Source: Trichopria drosophilae | Taxonomy: Eukaryota > Arthropoda > Insecta > Hymenoptera > Diapriidae | Length of the DNA stretch: 64,000 nucleotides | Reading direction: 5' to 3' | NCBI GenBank assembly: GCA_030407085.1 | Contig: CM059586.1 | Location: forward strand, 11,922,001 to 11,986,000 | In this document: piece by piece, positions 23,150-34,739 of the stretch | How the letters are laid out: each line of letters starts with the position of its first letter | Position numbering within the stretch: the stretch's first letter is position 1 | Notes under the pieces: generated by a model | What the model was told of the DNA's origin: nothing | The model's input: the letters and a program-made list of their open reading frames with translations, nothing else | The model's database searches: none | Made by a program: the position numbers and the translations under genes

Positions 23150-24271
23150 ATCACCCTGTACTGTTCGCCAGAATTTCAGTACTGAACCCTATATCTATAC
23201 TGGATCATTACTGGACCAGTTACGGCATGTGACGCTATTAAATACTGAACACCGTAGTCGCTGAGTACGAAGTCAATACTGCATTCCAGTACTGCATTCC
23301 AGTACTGACATGGAATGATTGCTGGTCTTTAAAAAAAATCGTAAAAAATAAAACAAATTATTGTTGATATTTATTATGAACCTGAGAAAAATTTACCTCT
23401 ACTGAGGATTATTTCTTACCGCCCGAGTCATAAGTCGGTCAGATCCTTATATGATTAAATGGGATCCTAGTTTTGAGACATTTCAGGACCAAAGTTAGAC
23501 GAGTTTACAACCAAAAAACAGTTATAATTATGGGAGATTGAAAAATGATCCAATTTTTGCATATAAAGATAAAAAACGGTCAACTTTTAATCAGATTTAA
23601 ATAACATAGAGAAGGTGGATGTCGATGCGCGAACATTGAAAAGTAATCTTGTGCGGATCATTTTATGGTCAAAAAAGATTTGTTTATGCTCGTTTTAAAC
23701 GACTGAGAATCAAATTTCGACTTGCTTGAGATCGAAAAATGATCGTTTTGTGATCCGTTTCTGATCAAGATTCCTGTTACGCTGGATTCACGATTGACCC
23801 AAATTTAGTGGACTACGGGTGTATAAGAAATATTTTCATGATCGCTATTAAACCAAAAATGTGATCAAATTTTGATCGACTTATTTTCTCTCGGGCAATG
23901 ATAATACTGTCGTTCAGTATTGGGTTAGTACTGATTTGCTATGTCTGTCAGTACTGACAAACTCCGGTGTTCGGTTGTTATTTCTTACTTGTGACAATAC
24001 TGGTAGTACTAATCTGTTCCGTCAGTCAGTACTCGTTTAATAATCTAGTACTGGCTGCCTGTAGTAGGTCAGTACTTGTACCATATTCTTGATAATAATG
24101 ATTTATTGTCGCAAACAGCGGACACCAGTACTGAATCAGTTGTTCTTCGGTGTTTTGTCAGTACTGGAGCAGCTGTTCGCCAGTATTTGGCCATTACTCT
24201 CCCATTTCCGTTAATCTGTACTTGATGTCAGTACTGGGGGTTTACCCGCCCATTTTTACTCGGGACGTTGC
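23150..24271. repeat. CAGTACTG-rich repetitive element, interrupted
   Basis: At least eight copies of (C)CAGTACTG or close variants lie in two blocks, 23150-23330 and 23920-24240. They are separated by an unrelated inverted-repeat element (23422-23895). The right side ends TTTTTACTCGGG, a terminus also seen at about 26880. Left boundary not defined. No coding capacity. Confidence 0.5.
23422..23895. mobile_element. 474-bp MITE with CCCGAG...CTCGGG termini, GATCAAAATT-rich
   Basis: The left end CCCGAGTCATAAGTCGGTCA and the reverse complement of the right end (CCCGAGAGAAAATAAGTCGA) share CCCGAG and ATAAGTCG. The interior is full of TGATCAAA/TTTGATCA words. Part of it (23422-23520) matches, inverted, 26757-26886. 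It splits the CAGTACTG blocks, which implies nested insertion. Confidence 0.5.
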
Positions 24272-26756
24272 GTACTATTTGATAGTCGGATAATAATGAC
24301 TTCAGATTATTTTTGAACTGCAATAAAATGTTATGACTTTGTACAAAAACCCAAGTATTTCATTGTGTCGCTACATTTTTTCTGTATTTTGTGATTTGAA
24401 TAGGAATTTTACAAACATTTTTAAATTACACACTTTTTTGGTGGCTCGAAAAAATTGTTTCAGACCGAGTTGTGGTCACTTTGTTATTTTTTTTTAATTT
24501 AACGCATGTGTTTATTGAAAAGCTAAGTAATATCATTATTTATGTAGAATTACTGTTTTTTACCATTGTTAGCCGTACTAGCATCGAACAAATAACAGGA
24601 TTAAACTTAAAAATGATTTGAACTAGCTACTGTGATCTATTATTGGTTATTCCTTAGCGGACAATATTAGTATGTCGAAGAGATCTTAGTTTTAGCTTCA
24701 AAAATAAACGTTCATATTTTATTTTTTTTTTTGTGGTGGTTTTCCTTCATATTTTTCCGATTCTTGCGAATTTAGCGAATAAGAAAGGGTGTTTCGTAAC
24801 TAGGTACTCTTTTCTTTTTTAAGAAAAATTGTCGTTTTACTAAATCGCTTATAAAATGTTTTTAGGTAAAGGAATTGAGTTATTTTACTAACAGTTAAGA
24901 CCTCCAGCTTTCTATAGGTACGCATATTTTTTAATAATAAAAGCATTAAATCTTTCTCAAACTGTTTTCGCTTTGTAATATTGTTTTTAGTTTTGTAATT
25001 AATGGAATTATTAATAATTTTATGGTGCAATATATTTCTTTAAAGACATATTTTTATATAAATAATATTTTTTATGATTATTTAAATTTTGTCCTTTTTT
25101 GTAATGTTAAGTGTATGACAGGCACATAAACAAATTAGCCAGCTTGCCAGTGCAATATCTAAAGACTATACAAAAAAAGGTTTTCAGAATTTACTAAAAC
25201 TTATTTTCCTTTTCTTTCTAACCAAAAAAATACGTGACAATTTCTTAAGCAAATCATTAAAAAATATCATTGTTTAATTTTATTTAATCAATTATGTAGT
25301 AAATTGATCATTATTTCCGACACATTAAAACTAGCTTCGAATTATTCGTATAGAAGTAATGTTATTCCATATTCAATTATTATTAAATGTTTATACATTT
25401 TTCGTGAACGACAGTTGGTTAAACTAAATGAAATTGCTTGTAACTTGGATTAAAATTGAGTTGTACAATGGAGAGTTTTTAGTACTTCGCTTTTCCATAA
25501 AACATTGTCAAATTTTATTTTATGGACGGTAGAAAACTTTTCACTGTATGACTTTAAAATTTTTAATTTTATTTTCAGCCGTAAAAATTAAATCCCCTAG
25601 TATTGTTACTTTGGAATTTCGTCGGAAATTCCATTTTTAAATGCATAATACACTGATAGTAGAAGTTATTTATCGTAAAGAAGGCTTTTTATATATGGCG
25701 AACTAAAATATTTGTTAACTATAAACAAAATTTCCTAATATTTAAAATGTATTTGTTAATAATTAAGAATTCATTTTATTTATTAAAAAATGCATGCTAA
25801 TTATTAAGATATGTTCTCTATAGTTCAGTTCGTATATAAAGAAGCATGCTTTACGAAAAATAAATTTTTTATCAGCGTATAAATAACTACCTAAATTAAA
25901 ACAATGTTTTGGATTATGAACATTAATTCGTAAATCGATATTTAGTCTGTGCCAGTAATTTTCACAATACATTCATCATTGGATATCCGTTTAGTTTAAT
26001 TTAGTTGTTTGAAGTAGTATTTAGAATTATATATGCGTATCAATTCATTAGTTATTAATCCGTGATAACAAAACTGTGTTTCGAAATATATTGAAACTAA
26101 TTATACATATTCATGAATACTGTTCCATTTTACTTCGAAAAAGTTTAGGTTCAATCAAATAAACATTCCTAAAATGTAAGTTTTCACTTCGAGTAAACTA
26201 AAGTATTCCAAAGTGGGGCATATTCTATTTAAAATTCAACGCTCGCTCGTGCTGTTTACGTAAGAGTTCTTTCCAGATTGTAGATCCCAACGCTATTTCT
26301 ATGGTGTGAAAATTTTTAAAAATTAATTATATTGACAATACCAATTTGTCAATGGATTACAAATTAGCAATAACCGTAAGGTAATTAACATTAGTAATAT
26401 ACGTAAACCTAATAAATTCGAATATTTATAATTAAAATAATTGGTGACGGTTTGAAAGAAATATAAAAATGAATTTATTCCAGTTAAACGTAGATATTTT
26501 ATTTCAAAATACTCGGAAAAAGAAATTATACACCCGCCATTATTCAATCTGTGCAGGCATACAATTAACTCACCTTTATATCTTTCAACTTTATATTGGT
26601 TTCATTTAATTGATTGTGAGAATTCAATAAATATTCCGACATTATACCTTTGAATGATCAATCCTTTCTCATAATAAATGCAACTGCACTTCTTGCCTTC
26701 ATTTGTTTTTAATTAATGTTTTCAGAACTTTTGAAACAATTATAATTGAGATTGTT
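24272..26756. other. AT-rich non-coding stretch
   Basis: No supported gene, RNA or repeat with defined ends. Frames at 24800-25030, 25763-25972 and 26323-26547 are short, AT-driven and without domains. Confidence 0.45.
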
Positions 26757-26886
26757 TTTTGGTTGTAAACACGTCCAACTTTGGTCCTGGAATGTCTCAA
26801 AATTTGGACCTCTTTTGGATCATTTTTGGATCTGACCGATTTTGATCAGAATTTGATCAAAATTTGATCAACTTTTACTCGGGATA
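26757..26886. repeat. Partial inverted copy of the CCCGAG MITE
   Basis: Read on the minus strand it begins CCCGAGTAAAAGTTGATCAA and continues through GGTCAGATCC, TTTTGAGACATTCCAGGACC and ACCAAAAAACA, matching the left part of the element at 23422. Only one end is present. Confidence 0.6.
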
Positions 26887-27503
26887 ATTGCAATGATACT
26901 GCATAAATTAAAATTGTATTAGATGTCAATCAGACTAGGTACTCTTTCTGATCGATATCTAATTCAACATCCAATTCAATTAAAATTATTTTATTAAAAA
27001 AGAGAACAACACCGTCAACATCCGGTTCGAAACATCAAAGTTACCGGAAGTGTACCATCCCTTTCTGTAATGAATCCCATTTTATCTTCTAAGTTCATAC
27101 ATATTTTGTCAACGGTTCTTTAATGCTTAGTACGATACCACCAACACATATAAAACTTCATATCCCCTAATTTAGTATAAATACGACGCAATTACCACCG
27201 GTTTCTTACATATTCGAGTCGAAGCGTTGCTATATTTTCATTTATTATTTATATTACAAAAAAAACCCTCCAAATTATTAACCCTTATCTGTTTTTTTCC
27301 TTTTCCTCAAAATTTTTGATTACTATTTTTTTTATTTCTATTACTATTTTTAATTTCTATCATATATATTTATATATATAATGACCGAAAAAACAACGCT
27401 ATTTAAGAACATATTAAATTATTCTATTTCTATTGAAATTGAGGATTTTCGGTAGAGACGGTCTGGTTGAACTTTTTTAAAATAAACTATTACACTCAAT
27501 TTA
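26887..27503. other. Non-coding stretch
   Basis: No supported gene. A slightly GC-raised patch lies at 27000-27230, and an AT microsatellite at about 27360-27380. Confidence 0.35.
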
Positions 27504-27543
27504 CGTTTCGGCCGATGATGACAGCCCTCTTCAGAAATTTATT
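27504..27543 (-). ncRNA. Hammerhead-ribozyme-like terminal motif of the Penelope-like element
   Basis: On the minus strand AATAAATTTCTGA, 17 bases, then GGCCGAAACG. This contains both catalytic-core boxes of a hammerhead, CUGAAGA and GAAAC, with a stem II that can form G-C, G-C, C-G, U-G and G-C pairs if one G bulges. Hammerheads are known in Penelope-like elements. I could not draw a convincing stem III with a UH cleavage site, so function is unproven. Confidence 0.35.
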
Positions 27544-27776
27544 GACACTTAAAAATATATAAAATAATTGAATACACCATTATAATAAAACGTAAAATAT
27601 AAAAAATCATATGAATAAAAGATAAATTTACAAAGTAAAAATAAAATTACAAAAATTATTAATTAAATAAATTAAATTAAATTACATAAATTAATGTGTA
27701 TATTATATTCTATTGTTTGTAATACATATAAGGCTTTCTAATTTTGGCAACAGCATTCTAAATTACAATCGTAAGT

Positions 27777-27874
27777 AAATTATTAAAATTAAAATAAAGT
27801 CAAATATATGAACTTATTTTTAAGCAAATTATTAAAATTAAAATAAAGACAAATAAACGAACTTATTTTTAAGC
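27777..27874. repeat. Two tandem copies of a 49-bp unit
   Basis: 27777-27825 and 27826-27874 are near-identical (AAATTATTAAAATTAAAATA...TTTTTAAGC), with few substitutions. They lie in the 3' non-coding part of the Penelope-like element. Confidence 0.75.
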
Positions 27875-28013
27875 AAATGCAGGTATGGCATATGAATCAT
27901 AGGATTGCTTATTTAGGTATATATGCAATATGATTTATGTACACCGTACATAAACTCGTAAATAAACACAAAAAGTATATATATAAATATAAACAAAGGC
28001 ATTTAAACGTGTG

Positions 28014-28700
28014 TCATAATATCAGTGGTTTAGATTTCTGATTTACCAGAGATGTATAAATTGACGGTAAATTCGATTCTTCAAATCTTATGTTTACTGC
28101 GCGTGTATTAAACAATTTTATAAAATAATTTTCAATGTCTTTTCTTTTTGTAGTATTCGATTCTGTTGCCAAAATTTTAACATTATTAAAGTCAAAATTA
28201 TGGGAAGTGTTGATTCGATGGATTGTTAGGCCTGAATAACGTTCATATGGTCCCAGGATGTTCTTTCGATGTTCTTTTAATCTTGTTTCGAGAAGTCTAC
28301 TAGTTTGCCCGATGTAAACTTTGTTACAATGAGCACACGGGATTAGGTATACAACATTATTCATTTTGTTTATTGGTAGTTTGTCTTTTATTGGTTTGAT
28401 TCCTGCTATATTGGTATTAATTGGTGTATGGACAACTCTAATCTTTTCCTTAATTAAATTTTTTGCTAATTTTCTGATAACTGTTTGACGTAAGGTAGTG
28501 AAACTGTTTTTTCTTTATATCTTGATGAGCATTATTATTAACTACAAAGTTGTTATTGTAGGTATGATGAACCCGTATTTTTATGCACCTTATGACCAAG
28601 TCATGGGGGTATCCATTCTCATTTAAGATCATTTTAACCAGTTGCAAGTTTTTCTTTCTGAATCTGATTTCTAAAAGTTTAATGGCATATTCTATTTCTA
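28014..28700 (-). pseudogene. Penelope-like post-RT linker and GIY-YIG endonuclease, frameshifted
   Basis: The 116-residue frame at 28014-28364 reads VVYLIPCAHCNKVYIGQTSR with both GIY- and YIG-type motifs, a CxxC pair, and the RLKEHRKN helix of GIY-YIG nucleases. Upstream in the same frame, with no stop, lie VIRKLAKNLIKEKIRVVHTP and IAGIKPIKDKL. Further upstream the protein continues in another frame (LVKMILNENGYPHDLVIRC, 28450-28647). The change of frame falls at a run of six A/T at 28507-28512, so a one-base indel there broke the gene. The ATG at 28364 is internal and not a true start. The enzyme would normally be fused to a reverse transcriptase and cut target DNA. Confidence 0.8.
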
Positions 28701-28705
28701 TGTAA

Positions 28706-29465
28706 ATTATATTTTATCTACATCAACTTTTATCAAATTAGATTTAAAAAATCTCAGACAGTGTTATCATTCTAACCATTTTTATCAAGTTTTATCCATT
28801 CATTTTTTACTCGTTCAAAATAAAAAAAAAATATAAATCCCCATTGTCAGAGATACCGAAGATAACCCTGACATTTCCTGCAGAACGGATTCAATTATTG
28901 GACGATCAAATCAAATTTATTGCGACTAAACCAAAGGTTGCCTGTAGCCATGACTCAGAAGTACGAGTTCGAATTAATTACAGGAGTTTCTGAATCGACT
29001 CTAATTAAACCGAACGGAAGAAGCCGGTTGAAATTACTATCAAAGACTGTCCTGTGTAGTCTCCTAAACAAACCAGATAGTATCACAACCTGCAATCGGG
29101 CCAAGGGTATCGACAGTGTAGTCGTGATTTTCCCTTCCGACTACACGAGGGAAAGACTTGAAATATACAAATGTGAAATGACACGTCGCCGAGGTAACGA
29201 CGCTTATCTTTTTGCGATGACGTCATGTTTCTCGGCTGTTTGCGACGTTCGATAATACGGAAATATTAACTTTCATTGAAATGAAGAATGGCGAACGTGC
29301 TGCAAAACGACGTACTTGTAATGGAAAATAATGAGAAATGTTAGTGTTCTCTATTCGAATCAAGAACGTTGCAATCGTAAACATATCCGAATATGACAAT
29401 CAGTAAAACATGTACTAACTTGCGAATAATAATAATTCTTATCTTTCATTTAGCCTTTATTTACT
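28706..29465. other. Non-coding stretch with a GC-raised island (28850-29260)
   Basis: The island has a 111-residue frame on the plus strand (28920-29255) that starts at TTG, has no ATG near its beginning and no recognised domain. It also holds a short inverted repeat around GTAGTCG/CGACTAC (about 29120-29145) and a TGACGTCA word (about 29219). It may be a conserved regulatory element or exon; I cannot decide. Confidence 0.3.
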
Positions 29466-29805
29466 ACACTGAAAGAAATTATTTACTAATAGTTAAGGTA
29501 AGCTAATTTCAAGGCTCTTATTAACCCTTAATCCCGACTCCAGAGAAAATTCAAATTGTACTTTATAAATTGCACAACTGTAAGCATTTTCAAGCGGCAG
29601 AACATATTTGACCCAGGTAGTGGGAGGAAAAGGCCTTAAAATAGCCGTCGAAACTAAGTTATAACAGTAACTGTAAAGTCAAAAGCTTTCCTGCAATGTT
29701 GTATATTAACTCGTATATTTTAACACTCATTGACCGTTAGTTAACTGTTTCTAAATCTTACATTCATTCTGTCGTTTGAACTGCACATCCCCCATGTTAT
29801 TGTAC

Positions 29806-30714
29806 AACGTATTTTTGTACTCTGAACACGAATCTGAAGACGAAAAATGTCTATCACGTCATGATTTTGAGAAAAGTGGGGACAAAAACACCAAAAAATG
29901 TGTTTTTGGGTGTCTTTACCCCTAATTTTCTCAGAAGCCTGACGTGCAACAGATCTGAATTTGTGCTCAAATTAAAGCTTGATTCTTCCCCTACAAAAAT
30001 CATATACGATAGTTTTAAAAAAAATTTCATAGTTTTGAAAAAAAAAATGGTTTTAACCTTGCTATTCCTAGTGACTATGATGAAAATGCAAATTATTTAA
30101 CTACATTGAGCAGAGCTCATACAAACCACTACTTGACTGTTTTCGGGGTTGGTGTTTAAGAATCCTGTGTCGTTTTTATAAAATTCAAAATGGCGGATCC
30201 AAGATGGCGGACGTAAAAATAAAAAATTTAAATTAATCTCATGAAAATCAGTACTCGGGGTTTTTTGAGTCGCTGATGACGAATCCAATGTTAGTTTGAC
30301 AAAATTTAAAATAGCGAATCCAAAATGGCGGCGCCAAAATAAAAAAATATACTTAGGATCTTAAAATCACCACATCATGGTTTTTTTTTGTTCGCCATTA
30401 GTAATACCAGCGGTTATTGGATTTTGTTTGCATTTTCATCATAATCATTAGAAATAGCAAGGTTAAAACCATTTTTTTTCAAAACTATGAAATTTTTTTT
30501 AAAACTATCTTATGATTTTTGTAGGGGAAGAACCAAGCTTTAATTTAAGACCAATTCAAGCCTGTAGCATGTCAGGCTTCAGAGAAAATTAAGGGTAAAA
30601 ACATCCGTTTACAAAAAACGCGTTTTTTGGTGTTTTACCCCCACTTTTCTCTAAATCATGACGTGATAGGCATTTTTCGACTTCAGATTCGCGTTCAGCA
30701 CACAAAAATACGTC
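29806..30714. mobile_element. About 909-bp foldback element
   Basis: The left arm (29806-30095) and right arm (30430-30714) are reverse complements with moderate divergence. Matching blocks include AACGTATTTTTGT at the ends, CTATCACGTCATGATTTT, CCTACAAAAATCATA and CATTTTCATCATA. The centre (30110-30420) carries ATGGCGGATCC-type modules at 30189, 30202 and 30325. No coding capacity. The target duplication could not be resolved. Confidence 0.65.
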
Positions 30715-31261
30715 GAAAATCACTCTGATATTTAAAAGAAAAATCCGTGCAGACCTGTGTTATCTATTAACATAACAAATTTAACCGAATCTGCGATTAC
30801 AGTAACTTCAGGGTAAATTACCTTACTTTAAGATCAATATCTAAATTCTATTCGCTTGACTATGAAGCTATTACATTAACAAAATTTTCTCTCACTAGTA
30901 ATATATTTATTGGATAAAGAATTTGAGTATGCAACCATTATCATCATATTATAATATAAAATTATGATTTTTTTCCATACGATTGTTAGTTAAGCCCTTC
31001 AAAGGTTTTTTTATCGACTTTGATTTTATTAATTTGTTCTTTGAAATGTATTTCTTGTCTTCTTTCTGTTTGCTCAGTGACAGTGAAATGAAGAAATCTG
31101 ATATACAACATTGCATTTTTTTATGACAGATAGTGTGTCTTTAGATGGTTTTATGTATCCTAAATTGTTATGTATCAGTTTAGCAATGAGTCCTATATCT
31201 TCTTTGTTTAGATGTGATTGTAGTTTCTGTGACTTCTGTTACATACGGTACGGAAGATGTT

Positions 31262-32060
31262 TTAACCCTTTGAGGAGGGACATATTTTCAACACCGATTT
31301 GAATGTCGATAATTTGTATATAAACGCCTTTGGAAAAATTTTATCTCCACGGTTTCTAACGTAAACTTTTATCCTCTTTCAAAATCTTTTAATAAAATTT
31401 TGATAAAATAAACCGCAAAAAAGTTATACAACTTTTTTTTTAAAAAAACGTGGTTTTTTGTACATTTTCTTTGTTACTAAAACATCACTTTCACCACGAA
31501 ATGGCGTTAGGAAACATGTCTATGGTGCAAATATCGGGTCCGTGGACCCTCAGGATTAAAATGTACTATGGGCCAATTTATGATTCAAAATGGCGTCTTC
31601 CAAAATGGCGCCAGGAAGCTCAAAATTTTTGTTAAAACTTAACAAATTTGTTTCTTGAAAACTATCGACTTAACTGAAAATGTTCTAAGAACAATAATAC
31701 TTTGGAACGAGTTAAAGAATGCTCTAAAATTTTATCAGAATGAATTGATACACTTTTTGATTTTTCAAAAAATCTAAAAATCGAAATTTTAAAAATAGTC
31801 ATTTAAAAACTCTGAAAAAATCTCAGAAGATTCTTCAACAAATTCTAATACATTTTTGTTCTAAAGAAATTTTCTCTGAAACCTATAGTTTTCATGAAAA
31901 TAAATCATTAAACTTTTCTTGATTTCAAAACTACTGATTTATTCTCACGAAAACTATAGACTGTAGATAAAATTTCCTTGCAAGTGTATGAATTCACTCT
32001 GATAAAATTTGAAAGCATTCTTTAACTCATTTCAAAGCATTATTGTTCTTAGGAAATTTT
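31262..32060. mobile_element. Diverged relative of the 18.9-kb foldback element
   Basis: It begins TTAACCCTTTGAGGAGGGAC. From there it parallels the left arm of the element at 18915: GTCGATAATTTG, GCCTTTGGAAAAATTTTA, AAAAAAGTTATACA, CATCACTTTCACC-CGAAAT, GGATTAAAA-GTAC and AAAATGGCGCC all occur in the same order. Past 31680 it has its own foldback (31685-31750 against 31985-32060). The right TTAA end was not found. Confidence 0.6.
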
Positions 32061-32721
32061 CTGTTAATAATGATCGTATTCTATACAGAATTATTTTTTT
32101 TTTATGAATAATAAAATTTATCTTTTTTTTAGAAATAAATTTGTGCAGGATATCTATTTTCCCTTACTTTTTCTAACAATATTCAATTTTTGTTCCTTAA
32201 ATCTTATTTCTGACAGTTTTACTGCTCGATCAATAAGGGCTGAAATCCCACTTATTTTATATTGAAGCGGATGATTCGAAATAAAATGTAAGTATCAACC
32301 TACCTAAGTATCATTATGATACCAATCAGTGTCAATAAATTCAGTTTCTTTATGAACAATACGCATGTCCAAAAACTATATTTCAAGTTCTTTCGTAAAC
32401 ATAATTCTATTGTGAGGCTTTTGATTTTCTTTAAACTATTAAAGGTGTTCAAAATAGTACCTTCGGTATTTTCAGGATAAGCTGAAATCATTGAACGTTT
32501 GTAAATAAAGAGTGATTCAAATTTAGATGTGCTAAATGATGAAAATTCTTTAAATAATATTAAAATAATAATGTCGTATTCGATTCTATATTATATTCCA
32601 TATAACACCTTATCGAAGACTATTACAAACTCATAAATTTGGATTTTCCATTGTTTTCGTTTCATCTAATATTTTTACAGTTTCAGCTGATTTTTTTAGA
32701 ATGCTGTTCAACCGAGTACAA
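32061..32721. other. AT-rich non-coding stretch
   Basis: No supported gene or repeat with defined ends. Confidence 0.4.
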
Positions 32722-33690
32722 TCCATCCTATGTAGGCATAGAATTCGACGATACGGTTGACTAGTTAGCCAAGAAAGCTATAAATGATATTGCTTCTAAT
32801 GCAATTAAAATTCACTATACTGATTTTTTTTCATCATTAAAAAAAAAAGCTTGGAAATGTACGTGTAAAAAACTTAAAATTGCTGCTGCATGGAAGGGTA
32901 AAGAATATTTTGACATTTATTATACGGATAAACAGCTTCCTTGATTCCATAAAAAGTGACTACCTAGCAATTCGTCCTTGGATCAACAGATGTAGATCCG
33001 GTCATTATCACTTAGCAGCATCCCTCTTGAAGGTTAATGTAATACTTCTAAAATAAATAATTTAAGAGAGATGTTTTTGAACCTTTTATTAAAAACTGTC
33101 AAAATATAACAACAGATATCAGTAACCACAGTAAGCAAAGGAAGATCTATTGAGTTCTGAGTTTATAACATCGTTTTTACGTGCTGGCGATTTTCCCTAG
33201 TAATTTAGAGGCGAAACTCGTGTATATTGGAATAATTGTTAAAATTTTAACTATGTGAACTTCATTCTCGACAGTTCGGTACCAATAAATTATAATTATA
33301 ATTTTTTTTGGGAGAGAGGGTAATGTTATAGTCGTAATTTAGAATCCCGCGTTTTAAATCAAACCTCTCTCTACTTTGATAGTCATTTTGTTGTTAGGTT
33401 ACTGATATCTCTTGTTATATTTTGGACAGTTTTTAATAAAAGGTTCAAAAACAGACATCTCTCTTAATTTATTTTAAAAGTATTACAATATTATTTCTGA
33501 TCCCAAATGTAGTTGCGGCTACAAGAAGACTTGGACCATGTTCTCTGGAACTGCCTGAAGTACGAACCAAAAAGCACAAATTTAGGCTGTACTTCCAACG
33601 ACCAAATCTTGCAGTGTTAAAAATAATTTATGAATTTTTAATAGCCAACAAAGTTCATGTGTGAACTAATTTGTAATTAGAAATTAAACA
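32722..33690 (+). pseudogene. LINE relic: RNase H tail and C-terminal zinc-knuckle
   Basis: A plus-strand reading starting near 32722 gives PSYVGIEFDDTVD, a stop, then LAKKAINDIASNAI. This resembles the end of a retroelement RNase H (HxGIxGNxxADxLAK). It continues to AIRPWINRCRSGHYHLA (about 32950-33030). A MITE then interrupts it. After the MITE the reading resumes ISDPKCSCGYKKT, then after a one-base frame change LDHVLWNCLKYEPKS, which together make the CxC...H...C zinc-knuckle typical of I- and R1-type LINE C termini. In-frame stops and at least two frame changes show it is dead. The reverse transcriptase core is not seen upstream. Confidence 0.65.
33039..33486. mobile_element. 448-bp MITE inserted in the LINE relic
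   Basis: GTAATACTTCTAAAATAAAT at 33039 mirrors the right end at 33467-33486. The inverted repeat extends over about 100 bp per arm (AAGAGAGATGT, TTTTTGAACCTTTTATTAAA, AACTGTC-AAATATAACA, GATATCAGTAACC). AAT lies just outside both ends (33036-33038 and 33487-33489), a possible 3-bp target duplication. LINE protein homology resumes directly after it. Confidence 0.7.
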
Positions 33691-34043
33691 TACTGCCATC
33701 TTGTTTTCAAGATTATATTGCATCTACTCTACTTTGTAGCTTAATAATCCTGTGAGTCACCAAAATATCTACCGTTCGAAAATTGACCTGGCTTTTTACC
33801 TTTTGCGCAGAATCTTTATACTTACAAATACAAAAAGCCAAGTATAAATATTAGCTTTACAATGTTAGCTTGTTCATAACAATTAAATTATTCTATCAAA
33901 AGTTAATGACAACAGATAAAACCCGTTTGAAAGCAAAAATAAATAATTAATTTTCAGTTGATTTTGATTGTTTCTGTCCGGCTATGCAAATTTGAGCTGG
34001 TAAAATTTATTATTTTTGTATAAAACTTGTATGGAGTCTGATA
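33691..34043. other. AT-rich non-coding stretch
   Basis: No supported feature; probably 3' remains of the LINE relic or unrelated DNA. Confidence 0.3.
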
Positions 34044-34140
34044 ATCAATCAATCAATCAAATTTATTCCTTTTTCCTACAATAAATACAATTGAGGATCT
34101 ATAGGGGACATTAAAATGTCCGTACATAGGAGGTTACTTA
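34044..34140 (-). mobile_element. 3' tail of a minus-strand LINE
   Basis: On the minus strand an AATAAA signal (34062-34067) is followed directly by a TTGA microsatellite (34044-34060), the arrangement seen at the 3' ends of many insect LINEs. Upstream sequence is short, and no ORF of this element is preserved in the window. Confidence 0.4.
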
Positions 34141-34739
34141 TAACTTAAAAAAAAAATAAAAAATGTATATAAAATATAAACTATAGTACTTGTATTTACA
34201 TTATTCTATATAGAGTTTATCCTATCTTTTAACACTGCGATTATTAAAAATATTCAGGCTGTTTAAAACACACATAAAAACAAATTATTCTTCATTTTAC
34301 TTTTAGCATTTCTTGGGTATGTTCAGAAAAATTTGGTTTTCATCTAATCCACTATGAATCTGCTGATTATTGATTTAAGTTTTTTCTTCATTATTTCTGA
34401 TAATTTTAATATATTTTTAAGAGGCAACTAACACACAAACAACCATAATAAAAGATAGATTAAAAGAAACATTTTTTTATTGTCAACCTAGTAAAAAAAC
34501 ATTGAAAACGCGACCTATTATAACTTTCAATGGCGTAAAATACAATACATTGTTCATAAAGCAACTATAGAAATATCGGTTTTGAAAGTTTCTTTCTCAA
34601 AATCTCATGATGCAGAATTTGCTGGAATATTAAAAAGCAATGAAACCAGTCGTTCAAAACTGACTATTTCTTTGTTAATAACAATAAACTATTTGTGCAT
34701 CGAGACTGACATGGGGCCAACCTTTTTCGATCTAAAGTC
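34141..34739. other. AT-rich non-coding stretch
   Basis: Nothing recognised. Confidence 0.4.

Larger units (their letters stand above)
27504..28705 (-). mobile_element. 5'-truncated Penelope-like element, copy 2
   Basis: On the minus strand, coding homology begins at about 28700 (IEYAIKLLEIRFRKKN), runs through the linker after the reverse transcriptase into a GIY-YIG domain, and is followed by about 470 bp of non-coding DNA. The last block is the terminal motif at 27504-27543, shared with copy 1. The reverse transcriptase core is absent, so this is a truncated, non-autonomous relic. It is better preserved than copy 1. Confidence 0.75.

Noticed and set aside
27010..27030. CCGGTTCGAAAC as a tRNA B-box
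   Set aside because: No matching A-box, acceptor stem or cloverleaf can be formed around it.
28920..29255. 111-residue frame as a gene
   Set aside because: It starts at TTG with no early ATG, has no recognisable domain, and the GC-raised island itself explains the long frame. Kept only as part of the island.
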